Source: Ditylenchus dipsaci (lineage: Eukaryota > Nematoda > Chromadorea > Rhabditida > Anguinidae). Taken from it: a DNA stretch of 64,000 bases. Shown piece by piece: positions 24,826 through 36,085 of the stretch. Every line of letters begins with the position of its first letter. Position 1 is the stretch's first letter. The notes under the pieces are model-generated. The model was not told where the DNA came from and searched no databases. It saw only the letters and a program-made list of their open reading frames with translations. Position numbers and translations under genes: made by a program. The DNA is taken from contig SADC01001319.1 in the NCBI GenBank assembly GCA_004194705.1, positions 372,001 through 436,000 of the forward strand, read 5' to 3'.

Positions 24826-25800
24826 TCTGACACCGGATTCGTGATCAGCATGGTTCATTTATTTGAGAAACTGCCCTTTGGTTCTCACACTCTTTGTCAA
24901 GTTTTAAATTCCTCTCGAGACAAAAATTATTTAAAAAAACTATTCCCAATGAGTGTCGACCTGAGTGTGAGGTTTGGGGTGTTTTTAACGCCGAAAGAAC
25001 TGTACTTTTTTTCTTTACTAAAACTTGGTAGCTAACATTCAGGGCTTCAAAATGAGCTATTGACAAGCAATATCTAATAAAAAAAATCGGAGTAAAAGTG
25101 CTTAGGTCCGAACTCAGGACCACACTCGACCACACTCAAAATATACTATAACTTTCCTGAATAAATATAGAGTTGACTTTGCCAACCCTCCAAAAGTGGT
25201 ATTCGAACCATTGGGACTATAAAATGTACCAGCCACCCCCCCCCCTTTCCCCACCGCGCTTTAAATTAGAAGAATCAGGGGTGCAGGATCAAATACCCAA
25301 AGACAAAATACCCAATTACAAAATACCCAAGGACAAAATATCCAAAATACAAAATACCCAATGGTCAAAATACCCAAGACAAATACCCAAATACCTAAAA
25401 TACCCAAGAGTGGTCTTTTAGTGGACTTTTGACGTCCTATTAATATGATAATAGCAGATGGTGCATATTATGATAATAATATTATGATAAAAGCGTTTAG
25501 TGAACATTATCTGCACAATATGTATATTGGGTATTTTGACCATTGGGTATTTTGTCCTTGGGTATTTTGTCTTTGGTATTATGATCCTGCACCCCTGAGT
25601 GCGGACCTAAGCATTTTTACCTCAATTTTTTTTCAGATTTTGATTGTCAATAGCTCATTTTGAAGCCCTGAACCTTAGCTACCAGTTGGTAACAACAGAA
25701 AAAAAGTTTTGGTGAAGAAGAAAAAGTACAGCTCTTCCCGCGTTAAAAACAACCCAAATCTCACACTCGGGGCGACACTCATTGTGAGCGTACCTTAAGT
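24826..25800. mobile_element. Inverted-repeat element with a second element nested inside
   Basis: Arms at about 24900-25120 and 25600-25800 mirror each other (gagtgtcgacctgagtgtgagg against its reverse; GGTCCGAACTCAGG against CCTGAGTGCGGACC). The left end begins ACACCGGATTCGTGATCAGC, shared with the element at 3470. The spacer holds the nested element 25276-25597. Confidence 0.6.
25276..25597. mobile_element. Short element with CAGGGGTG ends and tandem AAAATACCCAA units
   Basis: The ends are CAGGGGTGCAGGATCA and its mirror. Each end runs into several 11-12 base copies of AAAATACCCAA (left) or TTGGGTATTTT (right). The ends look hAT-like, but the 8 bases on each side do not match, so I cannot show a target duplication. 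Confidence 0.6.
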
Positions 25801-27383
25801 CTCATAATTTCTCAAATGGCATTAAAAAATCTTATAATCTAAAATTTTATTGCTCAAGTCTTGCCACGACCTTAAAAGACATAATCTGTAAGAATGGATC
25901 ACCCTTTTAAAAGGCTTGACCATGCCGCAATTTTTTATAGTCTTTTTTATCTATCTTATAGCAAATTTAATTGGGAGCTCAAAACAGTTGAAATTTTTCG
26001 TTTTAGTTAAGGAGTTTTAAGGCCAATTTTTATTTCATATTTTTGTTCAAGACAATCAGCTAAACAATACTAGTGTGAAACCTTCTCTAATGGCTCGTTC
26101 ACGGATTGCGACTTAGATTTAGACTAAGACTTTTTTGGCTTAGTCTCAGTCTAAGGTATTCACTTAGGGAGACTTAGGCAATTTTCCTTCATGCGTTGAT
26201 GTATTTAAGGGTAGAAAAACAGCTTTAAAACATTTCTTTGCTGTTTTCTTTCTCCGCCGACCATTCCTCATGTTCATATAATGTTTTCTGTATGTATTTT
26301 TTAAATTTTTAAGAGTTCTATGGAGACCCTATAGTTTCATTCTTAGTCTCAGTCTGAGTCGCAGTCCGTGAACGATCCACAAAAAATGGCTATCGGATGA
26401 GAAAAACACATTTTTAGAATGCAAGTTGTCAAAAGTCGAAGTGTTAATATTGGGGGATTCGTGTTCAGCGTGGTCGATTTACTCGTAAAAGTGCTCTTTG
26501 CATAATTGGCGAAATTTTAATTTGCTCAGTTGTCCAAAATTTTTGATTGTGAAAACCAGAAACGATCAAAATTATTTAAATTATTATACTTCTTCTGAGG
26601 AGAAAAATGAGCTATTATTTGATAAGAGCTCATTTAAAAAAGCGGGCTGAAGCCATTTAAAGTTAATAACTTAAAAATAACAGTCCCTAAAAACTCCCTA
26701 ACTTAAAATGAATGGTCCTCGAAGGTTTTTTTTATGAAAATAAAAAGTTTAACTCCTAATTGGATTCGCTACAAAAGTAGAAAAAAATTCCGGCATGGCC
26801 AGGTCATGGTTCACTTTTACATTTTTTTTTTTTCGCGTCCTGGAATCTCGGGCTTTAAAATGTCAATTATTTTTTTTTCAAATGTTAAAGTTCACGTGTC
26901 AGCACGCTTTTTTGTGAGTGTCTGCATACCAGTGGTATTATACTACTCTCAGTTTTCATATTCAAAGACTTATTTTTGATCACTTTTTTTTTGTTTATGA
27001 CCTAATTTAGCTCCATAAAAAGTATGTTAATCGTGGGTTTGATAAGTTACTAAATATTGTAGTCTTTTGTGTGTATTTTAAGGACATACGAATTTTGTAG
27101 TTTTCTCACCATTTCTCCATTTCAATGTTCTGGCTTAGGAAACTGTGTTTTTTCTACCATAAATATATGAAACTATTATTGTTCTTGGTTTTCATTAATA
27201 AGGCATGAGAACGGCAGTTGACAACACAGAACAAAAGCCAAACAAAAAAAGGCAGGTGAGAAATTCACAAAAGATTTATAAACCATGTCAATTTACAGTT
27301 TTCATTAATCTTTTAAACCAATTTTTAATTATACTCAAAAAAATCCACATTCTATTCATAAATTATTTTGTTTTGGTTCAAAA
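25801..27383. other. Upstream region of receptor copy 2
   Basis: AT-rich DNA without a supported exon. It holds one inverted-repeat element (26093-26380) and a fragment similar to the 3470 and 24830 repeats at about 26455-26500. Confidence 0.45.
26093..26380. mobile_element. Inverted-repeat element, about 285 bp
   Basis: GGCTCGTTCACGGATTGCGA at left mirrors TCGCAGTCCGTGAACGATCC at right, with repeated GACTTAG and CTAAGTC words inside. No open frame of note. Confidence 0.7.
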
Positions 27384-29044
27384 ATGGCTTTCACTATGGC
27401 GGATTTCCTGGCCTATTTCCCTCTTCTGTACACTGTACCTTCTATTCTACTGAATATTGTTCTGTTTTATGTTTTGTTGAGCAAATTCAAAAGTCCATTC
27501 TACATTATTTTCACAATAAATGGAATTACTGTAAAATTAACTATTTTAGTTGTTTCAAAAATATATGTAATTGTTGTTTTAGTCAAACATTTGGGCCATG
27601 ACAGGTTTTTTGAGGAATAGGGCCATGGCTGCTCCTACTCTTTTTGGACTTTTCCGTGCCTTACCTGTGACTGGTCCATTGCTAACAATATGGTTTTTCC
27701 TGAACTACATGCTGTTGATTCCATGCAGACTAGGAGATTTTTTGCTAACTCTTAATCGGTTCACTATTTTCACGTGGCTCCAAGAAAGCAGGACAAGGTT
27801 TAGCATTACAGTCTTCAGGAAGATATCAATAAAAAGTATTTTAGATTTGGCGTTATTTGCTTCCCATATCTTTAGGGCTAGCCTATGTTGTGGCTATTGG
27901 TCTAAATGTGCCTATACTTGTGAATGGAGCTTGGCTGAGATCGCCGAACGATACCAACAACTTCTACATTCTGGAGTCTTTTAGTATGGAAGTTGAGGTG
28001 AGTATTAATGTTAATTAGAAGGTCAGCCGATTATTTACATTTAGATACGTCAAAGTGCTTATGGCATCGGTGCAATCCTAGCCTTTTTCCCAGCCTCACT
28101 TGTCATGAACTGCAAAATCGCTCTTTTTCTGTGGAAAACAGTCAAGCAAATAAGGGAAAAACTGGAAATTTTGTTGTGGATAAAGGAATCCAGGATGCTG
28201 AGGCCAAACTTTGCTTTATTACTTTTACACTGCTGGTGACCAATTTTGTAGGATTAGTGTGCCAGGTACGACCAAATACAGCTAAATACTAGGTTTAATT
28301 ATATTTTTTCGTTTTAGGTCTGGTTTTTTGTGGCTGGTGTTACAAAAACTGACATGAGTCCATCATTGGTGAGATTCTTTGTTAATACAAATTTAAGCAA
28401 GAAAACCATGACTGCTAGAAAGTCACACCGCTTAGTGATTTTGATACATAAAAACCACGCAGTTCTATCAGTTTAGTCTTTGCTCTCTCGCGAATTAATG
28501 TTTTGAAAAATAAAAACGGGAGGGTTCCCTTACATAAAAGAACATACGACGCTACTGCAATATACCTCCCCATTCCAAAAGCGCTGATGTCATATAACAA
28601 ACCATAGTTTTAACTGAGGCCTCGGGTGGTGTTTATGACACTTGCTTTAAGGGTATGATGGGGTTGAAAATCTATATGACACTAGCGTCAAAAAAATTTT
28701 TTTTTTCAAAATTAATACTGGCTAAGACAATTCAGCAAATGAGACTTTAATCAGATGTACATTCAAGTGACATAATCTGAAATTATAATGTTGAATTTTT
28801 AAAAGGTTTAAGGAAGTGCTCTAAATATAATCTTCAGGTGTTAATGCTCGGTCAAATTGGTACTTACGCAGAAGATTTGCACCTGTTTAGTCAGCCGTGG
28901 ATGTTGATTGCCATGAGCAGTGCTGTTAGAGAAGAACTCAAGAGCTTGTTTTTTTGTGGACAAAAAAGAAATATCAACGATAGCAGAATAAGTGTTCATA
29001 GTCGAATAAGTATTCAGACGATCAGTTTTATTAAGGACCATTAA
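27384..29044 (+). pseudogene. srg/srv-like seven-transmembrane chemoreceptor, copy 2 (frameshifted)
   Basis: Exons 27384-27530, 27583-27797, 27845-27997, 28045-28265, 28318-28368 and 28838-29044 match copy 1 at 16780-20135 in position and phase. Exons 1, 3, 5 and 6 are intact. Exon 2 is one base short near 27770, where copy 1 reads FTIFYVAPRK and this copy slips after FTIF. Exon 4 is one base short, changing frame between LFLWKTVKQIR and DAEAKLCFITF. The protein ends in SQPWMLIAMSSAVREEL and a polar tail ISFIKDH. Two single-base losses point to a recent pseudogene, or to sequencing error at those two places. The lesions differ from those of copy 1, so each copy broke separately. Confidence 0.8.
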
Positions 29045-29849
29045 ATATTTGTGTTGTACACTGAATTTTATTTAAAAAAACTTGTGATGTACAAACGATG
29101 TGCTCTGATTTTTTCATTTTTATTATATTTATTTGTATATAAAAACAGTCTGTATTAAAAAAAGGGATTAAATGTGTGGAACAAGAAAAGCATATGTTCC
29201 TATAAGAATAAATACTTTCTTATACAACACCATGATGCTTGGTTTTCAACTTTTAAAAAATGGTTTAAATAGAAAGGAAAGCAACTAAATTGTGACAAAT
29301 ATGAACTTGATTCACAATTTGCTAAATAGAAAACTGTATTCTATTTTTACAAATTATATAAAAGCTTTGTCTCAAATTTAAAAAATTGGTGTGGTTTTCT
29401 GTTATACTAATAAAAAGCAACAAAGCTATTGTTTGGTGTTTTTTAATTACATATTACGATTGCTTATGTAAAAAAAAAGCAAATAGGTTTATAATTTGAA
29501 CGAAACATAAAAGGTGAAAAATAAAAATTAATTTTTTAGTTAGTAACTATGATGCTTTTTTATATTATATTCTTGTTTAAATTGAAAGTTATATCTAGCA
29601 ATACTAAAGTTGACAATGACCTAGTGTTTTTAACTATACCTGGAGGCCACAACAATAAAACACTGGTTTTAAATCTCGTAACAGACCGACCCAATGGTAT
29701 ATTTTTTCGATCATACAGATGAAAAATCAATTTTTATCAATATTACTTCTTTTAACACCAAAGACCTAGCGTTTTTGACTAGCCAGAATAAATTTTCCGG
29801 AGGATGTATTTTGGTGGGTGTAAATAATTTGATGGGTATAAATTAAGTC
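29045..29849. other. AT-rich stretch between receptor and LINE
   Basis: No exon seen. The 5' edge of the LINE cannot be fixed from one full copy. Confidence 0.4.
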
Positions 29850-29975
29850 CTCGACTTGGCTACGTCCATGTCTATCTTCATTCCCTTTATTTTTCAAGCT
29901 AGCAAAAGCGGCTTGGAGAATATCTCTCTCTATTTTTTTTTTCCATTCTTTCTCAATCGATTTAGCTGATCTTTA

Positions 29976-30719
29976 ATGTCTAAAATTATTTCCTACGACA
30001 AGCTGGGCAAGGATGACCTAGCCAAAATTATTGCTCAACACCTTACCACCATTGAACAACAACAAGCTCAGCTGGTTTCTTTGACTAAGTGTACTGAAAC
30101 CTTGACTGAGACCAATAAGAGGCTAACTGCTACCAATGGAAAGGTCATTCAAGAAAACTGCTCCCTTCGCGATCGGATCGACGAACTTCAAGAAGAGCTT
30201 AAGAAGGACAACAGCTATGGAAAGCATGCTCCGGATTTCACGCATAGTATGGTTCAAGCGATGCGTGAGGCAGAACAAATGAAAGGAAAATCTCTACGGG
30301 CTGTCATTGAGCGAGTCCCAGAAGCAAGTGACGACAAAGAAACAAAAGAAAGTGATGCCTGTCTAATATCATCAATCATCAAAGCAACAGGCAAACAATT
30401 GGATGTTGATTTAGCCAAGATTAATCGGCATGGCTCAAAAAACTTTCACCGAGGCCGAATCATCAAAGTCCCTTTCTCAACTGAGAAAGACAGAAATGAA
30501 TTTCTCCGGAGCTTTGGTAAAGCTGTGGCTTCTCTTTCTACTCATCCTGGACCTATTTCTGCTCGCCGAGACATGACTGAAAGTGAGTTGAAGATTTTAA
30601 GTACCATAAGAAAGCAGTGCTACGAAAAAAATAAAGAGTGTGGCTTTTTCAAATTTTTTGTCTCTGATCTTTCTATTAAGGAAAATAAGGATCCTAAGCC
30701 TTTTAAGAAGCTGCACTAG
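29976..30719 (+). CDS. LINE ORF1 nucleic-acid-binding protein
   Basis: 247 residues. Residues about 20-85 form a coiled coil with leucine and glutamine heptads (IEQQQAQLVSLTKCTETL). The second half is an RRM-like region with a basic surface (RIIKVPFSTEKDRNEFLRSF, then ARRDMTESELKILSTIRKQC), typical of CR1/jockey-type ORF1 proteins. These coat the RNA and help target-primed reverse transcription. It ends KKLH then TAG at 30717-30719. The next frame continues in the same register without an ATG. Confidence 0.8.
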   Translation: MSKIISYDKLGKDDLAKIIAQHLTTIEQQQAQLVSLTKCTETLTETNKRLTATNGKVIQENCSLRDRIDELQEELKKDNSYGKHAPDFTHSMVQAMREAEQMKGKSLRAVIERVPEASDDKETKESDACLISSIIKATGKQLDVDLAKINRHGSKNFHRGRIIKVPFSTEKDRNEFLRSFGKAVASLSTHPGPISARRDMTESELKILSTIRKQCYEKNKECGFFKFFVSDLSIKENKDPKPFKKLH

Positions 30720-33498
30720 GATTTTGGGGACAAACTAGGAAATTTTAAGTGTCTTTATTTCAACGCGCGTTCCATTTTTAACAAAATTCCTGAGCTTCAC
30801 CATATCGCTTCAAACCAAAATCCAGATCTGATATTTATTACCGAAACTTGGTTAAGTAATGAAAACACAAATCTAAATGAACTTTCTTGCAATGGAAAGT
30901 ACACACCGATTTTGACTAATAGAACTAACCAAAGAGGGGGTGGAAGTGCTATTCTTATATCGACTAAAATTCCATTTAAAGAAATACCTGAAGAAAAAAA
31001 TGGGTTTGAGATCACTTCGATCAAACTTCTGATTAAACCGAAAACTGAACTTCATTGCGTTTACCGACCTCCTAATTACTCATTAAATAAAACAAAATCT
31101 TTTTTCAAAACTTTAAAAAAGTTATCTTCTGATAATGCACTGTTTTGTGGGGATTTTAATTTGCCTAAAATTGACTGGTCTTCAATGAAAAGTGCAAATG
31201 ATGAAGTCTCAGCTTTACTATTAAATTTTATTACTCAAAATGGTTTTACGCAACACATTCTCAGTCCTACAAGAGATAAAACAACTCTTGATTTAGTACT
31301 CACTAATCCTGCTAGCTTAATTTCCGACGCCCTAGTTCTTGATCCCTTCTCAACATCTGATCACAATTCCATTTCTTTTCTTTTGCAAACAAAAAAATTG
31401 TTTACGAAAGAGACTAAATTGATGGCAAGAGATTTTTCTTTTGCCAATTTATCTCTTCTGAACATTGAGCTATCAAAAATTAACTGGGAGCAATGTTTTT
31501 CTTATCAATTTACAGTTGAAAAGAAATACTTTTGTTTTATAAACATTTTGTGCGAAAACATAGACAAATGTCTTCCTTTCAAAGATCTTTTACAGAATAA
31601 TGGGATCAGATATACAAAGCAAATAAGAACCCTTTCAAAGGAAAAACTGAGACTTCATCGTTTAGCTCTCACAAATCCATATATGAAAAATAAATACAAA
31701 AATTGCTGTCAGCTACAAAAAACTCTTTTAAGAAAACTGCATAATGAACATGAAAAAAAGCTTCTTGGAAAAACTCGCAAAGATTTTTATCGATACATTA
31801 ACAAAAAAATTAATCCCAGTCAAACAATTCCTCCACTAGAAAACAATTCAGAATTATTTTTAAATGACATTGACAAAGCTCAAATACTATCTGAAACTTT
31901 TTTGACTTCGTTTTCAAATACGTCGGATAATAAAAAAGATGCTGAACTCACCCTTTTTATAAGGATAACAACATTTTAGAGGACGTCGAATTACAAGTTC
32001 ACGACATTTATAATCTTTTAAACAAATTACCTAACCGAAATTCGACTTCTCCAGATAAAGTTCCGTTCATTGTCCTTAAAAAATGTGCCCTTATTTTGGC
32101 AGAACCTGTCACTACTCTCCTCCGAACAATACTAGATCAGAAAAAGATTCCGAGTTTTTGGAAAACCTCAATCGTGGTGCCAATTTATAAAAGGGGGACA
32201 AATCAAACCCTTCTAATTACAGGCCTATTTCTTTAACTTGCACATTATGCCGTTTTTTGGAACAAATTATTGCCAAAAAAATAACAAATTTTTTGTTAGA
32301 GAACAAATTTTTTTCCTCTGCTCAATTCGGGTTTTTAAAAAATCGATCTACAGATACGCAATTATTAGCTACACTCAATGACATTACTCAATCTCTTAAG
32401 CAAAACAATAATTCAGACATGATATACATTGATTTTGCCAAAGCTTTCGATTCTACTCCCATCAAAAATTACTCCAAAAAATCTATAGTTCGGGTATAAG
32501 AGGAAAATATTCCATTTTATAAAAGAATTTTTAACTGGAAGAACTTTTCGAGTTAAAATAAATGATTCTTTTCTGAACCGAAAAAAATTGCTTCTGGTGT
32601 CCCTCAAGGAAGTGTCTTGGGCCCACTCCTATTTCTCATATACATAAACGATCTCCCAAAGTGCCTGCCAAAAGAAATAGGAATAAAAATTTTTGCTGAT
32701 GATGTAAAAATATATCACAGCTTTCCTACCAAAAGTGAATCACTAAAACTGCAGGAAGCACTAGACAACCTTTGCCTGTGGTCAAATAAATGGGACCTTA
32801 GAATAGCACGCGAAAAATGTATAGTAGTTCATTTCGGAAAAACAAATCCTAAAACGATTTACGAACTCGATTTAGAACCAATTCCAAAATCAAATTGTGC
32901 AAAAGACCTTGGTGTTTTGATTGATATAAACTTAAATTTTAATGATCACCTTTCGAAAATAATTCAATCAGGAAATCGTGCTTCTTTTCTAATTTTACGT
33001 TCGCTTCAAACAAAAAATTTAGCTACTTTAATTTTTGCCTATAAGACTTATATACGACCCATTCTTGAATACGCAACAACTGTGTGGAACCCTAAATTAA
33101 GACAAGACTCTAACAGAGTTGAAAAAGTTCAAAAATTTTTTACTAAAATAGCTTTGAAAAAATGCGGCTATAAAAAAATATCATACGAACAGAGAGTGAG
33201 AATTTGTGGTCTCAAAACGCTTTTCGAAAGACGACTGATGTTTGATCTTATCATGCTTTATAAAATTTTATTTAAAAAGTCGAACTTTCAGCTGGACTCC
33301 TATTTTCAAATCACGACCTCCCAGCGTAGATATCCGCACATTGTATCTAATGAGTCTTTTGCTCACAACCCGTTTTTGTGTAGAACTATAAAGTTGTGGA
33401 ATAAAATTAACCCAGAAATTTTAAATTCGAAAAGCACTATCCATTTTAAGCAGGCTCTGAAAAAATTAGACTTAACAAAAATAAGTGAAGCTTCTTAA
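30720..33498 (+). pseudogene. LINE ORF2: APE endonuclease and reverse transcriptase, frameshifted
   Basis: The frame continues directly after the ORF1 stop. The endonuclease part has FNARSIFNK, DLIFITETWLS, RGGGSAILIS, CVYRPPN, FCGDFNLPKIDW and STSDHNSI, which carry the Mg-binding E, D/N and SDH motifs. The RT part has YRPISLTC, AQFGFLKNRSTDTQL, IYIDFAKAFDS, GVPQGSVLGPLLFLIYINDL and FADDVKIY (catalytic ADD). A C-terminal region ends KISEAS. Frame breaks of one base occur near 31950, 32195, 32455 and 32505, all in or beside homopolymers. No single protein can be made from this copy as given. Confidence 0.85.
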
Positions 33499-33746
33499 AA
33501 GTTCTGTCTTTAGTTTCCTTCTCCCTTTCCCCTCTTGTTGTTTTATTTATGTCCTTTTTTTTTTTTTTTTTTTTTTTTGTAGTGACTTTTTGATTGCTAA
33601 TCGATTATTTAGGGAATGTGAAAATTAAAAAATTGTAATTTAAACTTATTTGTGATTCAAACTGTAAGTGCAATTGTATAATGCCTTGTTTGTCCAATAA
33701 ATAAATTAAATCTACAAAAAAGTAACCGACAAATTTTTATCATATA

Positions 33747-33918
33747 CAGTGGAGTCTCGATACAGTGATCACCCTGGAGACCCACTGAAGTGATCACTAT
33801 AAAGAGGTGAGCACTATATAGAGCTCTATTTTTAGTATATTTCCTTTTAAGCGATCCAAAATAAGCCGAGTCAAGTGATCACTATAGTGGGAGTGATCAC
33901 TATATTGAGATTTGACTG
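33747..33918. mobile_element. Pogo-like MITE, 172 bp
   Basis: It starts CAGTGGAGTCTCGATACAGT and ends ATATTGAGATTTGACTG, with TA on both sides. The word AGTGATCACT appears repeatedly in both orientations, and CCCTGGAGACC sits near the left end. Confidence 0.75.
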
Positions 33919-36085
33919 TATACTATCTTTTTGGTTATCAGGTCATCCGGATTTTTTTTATATTGTTGGAAGGTCTTTTAGGCAACAACATTTACGTCAT
34001 GCATGATTCCGTATGGTGTCTCAAAAACGAAGCTCTTTTTTAATTAACACTTAAAAGGCGGTTTGCAGCAATGCGAGCGTTTTGTTTAGCATTTCACGCT
34101 GAACAAGATAGGAGAAAAAAATTCTCTCAAAAAGTGCTCTTTCCACGGAGCCCTCACGGGTTTATTGTATGGAATCAGACAGTTTTGGGTTGCTTCAGTT
34201 ATTTGATTGTATTTTTTTATACGAGAGCAATTTCGAGCACCTGAAACACTTATCTGGTGCACAATTAAACGAGCTTTCAAAAGAACACAAGGTCACTCGG
34301 GTAAGCGGCCGTATGACATGCGAAATATTAGCATTTTTCGAAAAATTTATAAAATACAAAATTTAGTTCCTTTTTATTAGCATCGAAAAATTGTTGAAAT
34401 CACGTTTATTTTCAGTACTAGATTGTGACAGAAAGCGCAGCAAGTCTTGGGAAAAAGTGATACGAAAATTAACAAATCGCTTAGAATTTAGGCTTTTTCC
34501 GAGTCATTTCAAATTCGCGCCTTTTATGGCATTCTGCATTTCATGACTTTTAGACAGAAAATTTCATATTTTGTAAATTTAGGCTATTTAACGTTGAGAC
34601 GGACTCAAACAAGTGCCCTAAGTTACAAAAAACGTGGGAATACAGAATGCCATAAAAGGCACGAATTTGAAATGACTCGGAAAAAGCCTAAATTCCAAGC
34701 AATTTGGGACTTACTGTCTTTTTTTTGGTATAAAAATGATGTGCAGTTTTTGCGCTTTCTGTTACAATGCGCTTTGGTTCTAGACAAAATGCTCACATTG
34801 GTACAAACCGCCTTTTAAGTGTTAAAGCCAAGAATCTTTTTCAAGCCGAATTGGCGGATAAGTAGAAATGCGTTATTAATATATTCGCGTATTTTGTTTA
34901 ACAAGTGCCAGTTTTAGTACCACTAAATGTGAAAATAGAAAAACAGAAACATTATCAGGTGAACAATTTTGAAATGCGAATAACTTATGGTGAAATTTAA
35001 TAAAATTGACCGGTCAAAATTTTTTATTGAATTTAACCAGTCAAGTTCTCGGTCAAAATATTTTTTCGGTCAACTTTGGTCAAAATCTCCAATAGCATAA
35101 AACGAGGAAATAGAAGCCCATCAAATAAAAGTATACAGCTTTATTTTGTTAAACAAAGACATCTTCATCTTCTTAACTATACAGCGATACATGTTTACAT
35201 ACTCCGTCATTCAAAAAACTTAACTACACAGCGATGGTTTACTGTGTACAGAATGTTTCAAAAAAACTCTCCCGTTTAAAAACAACCTAAACTAATTTTG
35301 AAAAACAATCTTTGAACGTAACTTATTATTTATCCACTTTTCTGCATTTTTATTATAGAAAATAACATCCTTAGCGTGTTTAAAACCTAACATGACCTAA
35401 TATGAGGAGATTTCCGAAAAATTCGGAAATCGGCTGGGCAAGGGGTCACGTAAACCAATTTTTTAAAAATGGGAGTTTTTTTGAAACACCCTGTATAAAG
35501 AGTTGACTGTGTAGTGAGAGTTGACTGTATAAGGAGTAATGTTTTAACCGATGTGCATAATGCCGGCCAAAATTTTTATTTTTACCGAGAATTTGACCAG
35601 TAATTGACCGAGAATTTCATCGGTCCAATTCTCGTTTCACAACCATAGTATGAATTGATTAAATCACTGAAATTTCAAAAAAGATAGAAAAATAAAAGAT
35701 AGTTATTGAATTCAAAAAATTGTGTAAAATTCAAAGTTTTGGTTTCAGGAAATTATCATTTAAGCGACTCCGCTAATTTTTCACTTGGTTTTTTCCAACA
35801 AGCATACAACATTTCAAACAGCAACCGTTCCAGGTCTAAGATCTATGCATATACTGCCACAATCAACAACCTGACTTCATGTAAAACCATTTTATTTATA
35901 AATACATGAGTAGTGTCAGACTTTTTCTAATTTATCAAATCAATTCTTAAATTTTGATGTGTAAATTTATCAACTGTGTTTTAAGCTTACCAAATAAGTG
36001 ATCAATCAGGTACTCTTTTTCAAAAAGAGAATTTTTCCCATCCTATTTTGGGATTATCAACTAACTTAACAATTTGCGTATTCAG
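33919..36085. other. Mostly non-genic region before the 36-38.7 kb gene
   Basis: An inverted pair around 34475-34700 (tttaggctttttccgagtcatttc and its mirror) marks another foldback element. Short GAGTTGACTGT repeats lie at 35505-35540. A likely exon at 35749-35880 (after TTTCAG, reading NYHLSDSANFSLGFFQQAYN, donor GTAAAA) may be a 5' exon of the next gene, but its phase does not fit the exon at 36086. Confidence 0.4.

Larger units (their letters stand above)
29850..33710 (+). mobile_element. CR1/jockey-like LINE, near full length
   Basis: A short 5' leader is followed by ORF1 (29976-30719), then an endonuclease-reverse transcriptase frame (30720-33498), then a 3' UTR with a 27-base T run and a terminal AATAAATAAATTAAA. 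A second 3' copy at 60098-61125 is almost identical, which gives the 3' end exactly. The 5' boundary is approximate, and I see no clear target duplication. By domain order (coiled-coil ORF1, APE-type endonuclease, RT) it belongs to the CR1/jockey group of non-LTR retrotransposons. Confidence 0.88.

Noticed and set aside
31940..32520. Programmed frameshifting within LINE ORF2
   Set aside because: Four separate slips, all in or beside homopolymers, are better explained by decay or sequence error than by recoding.
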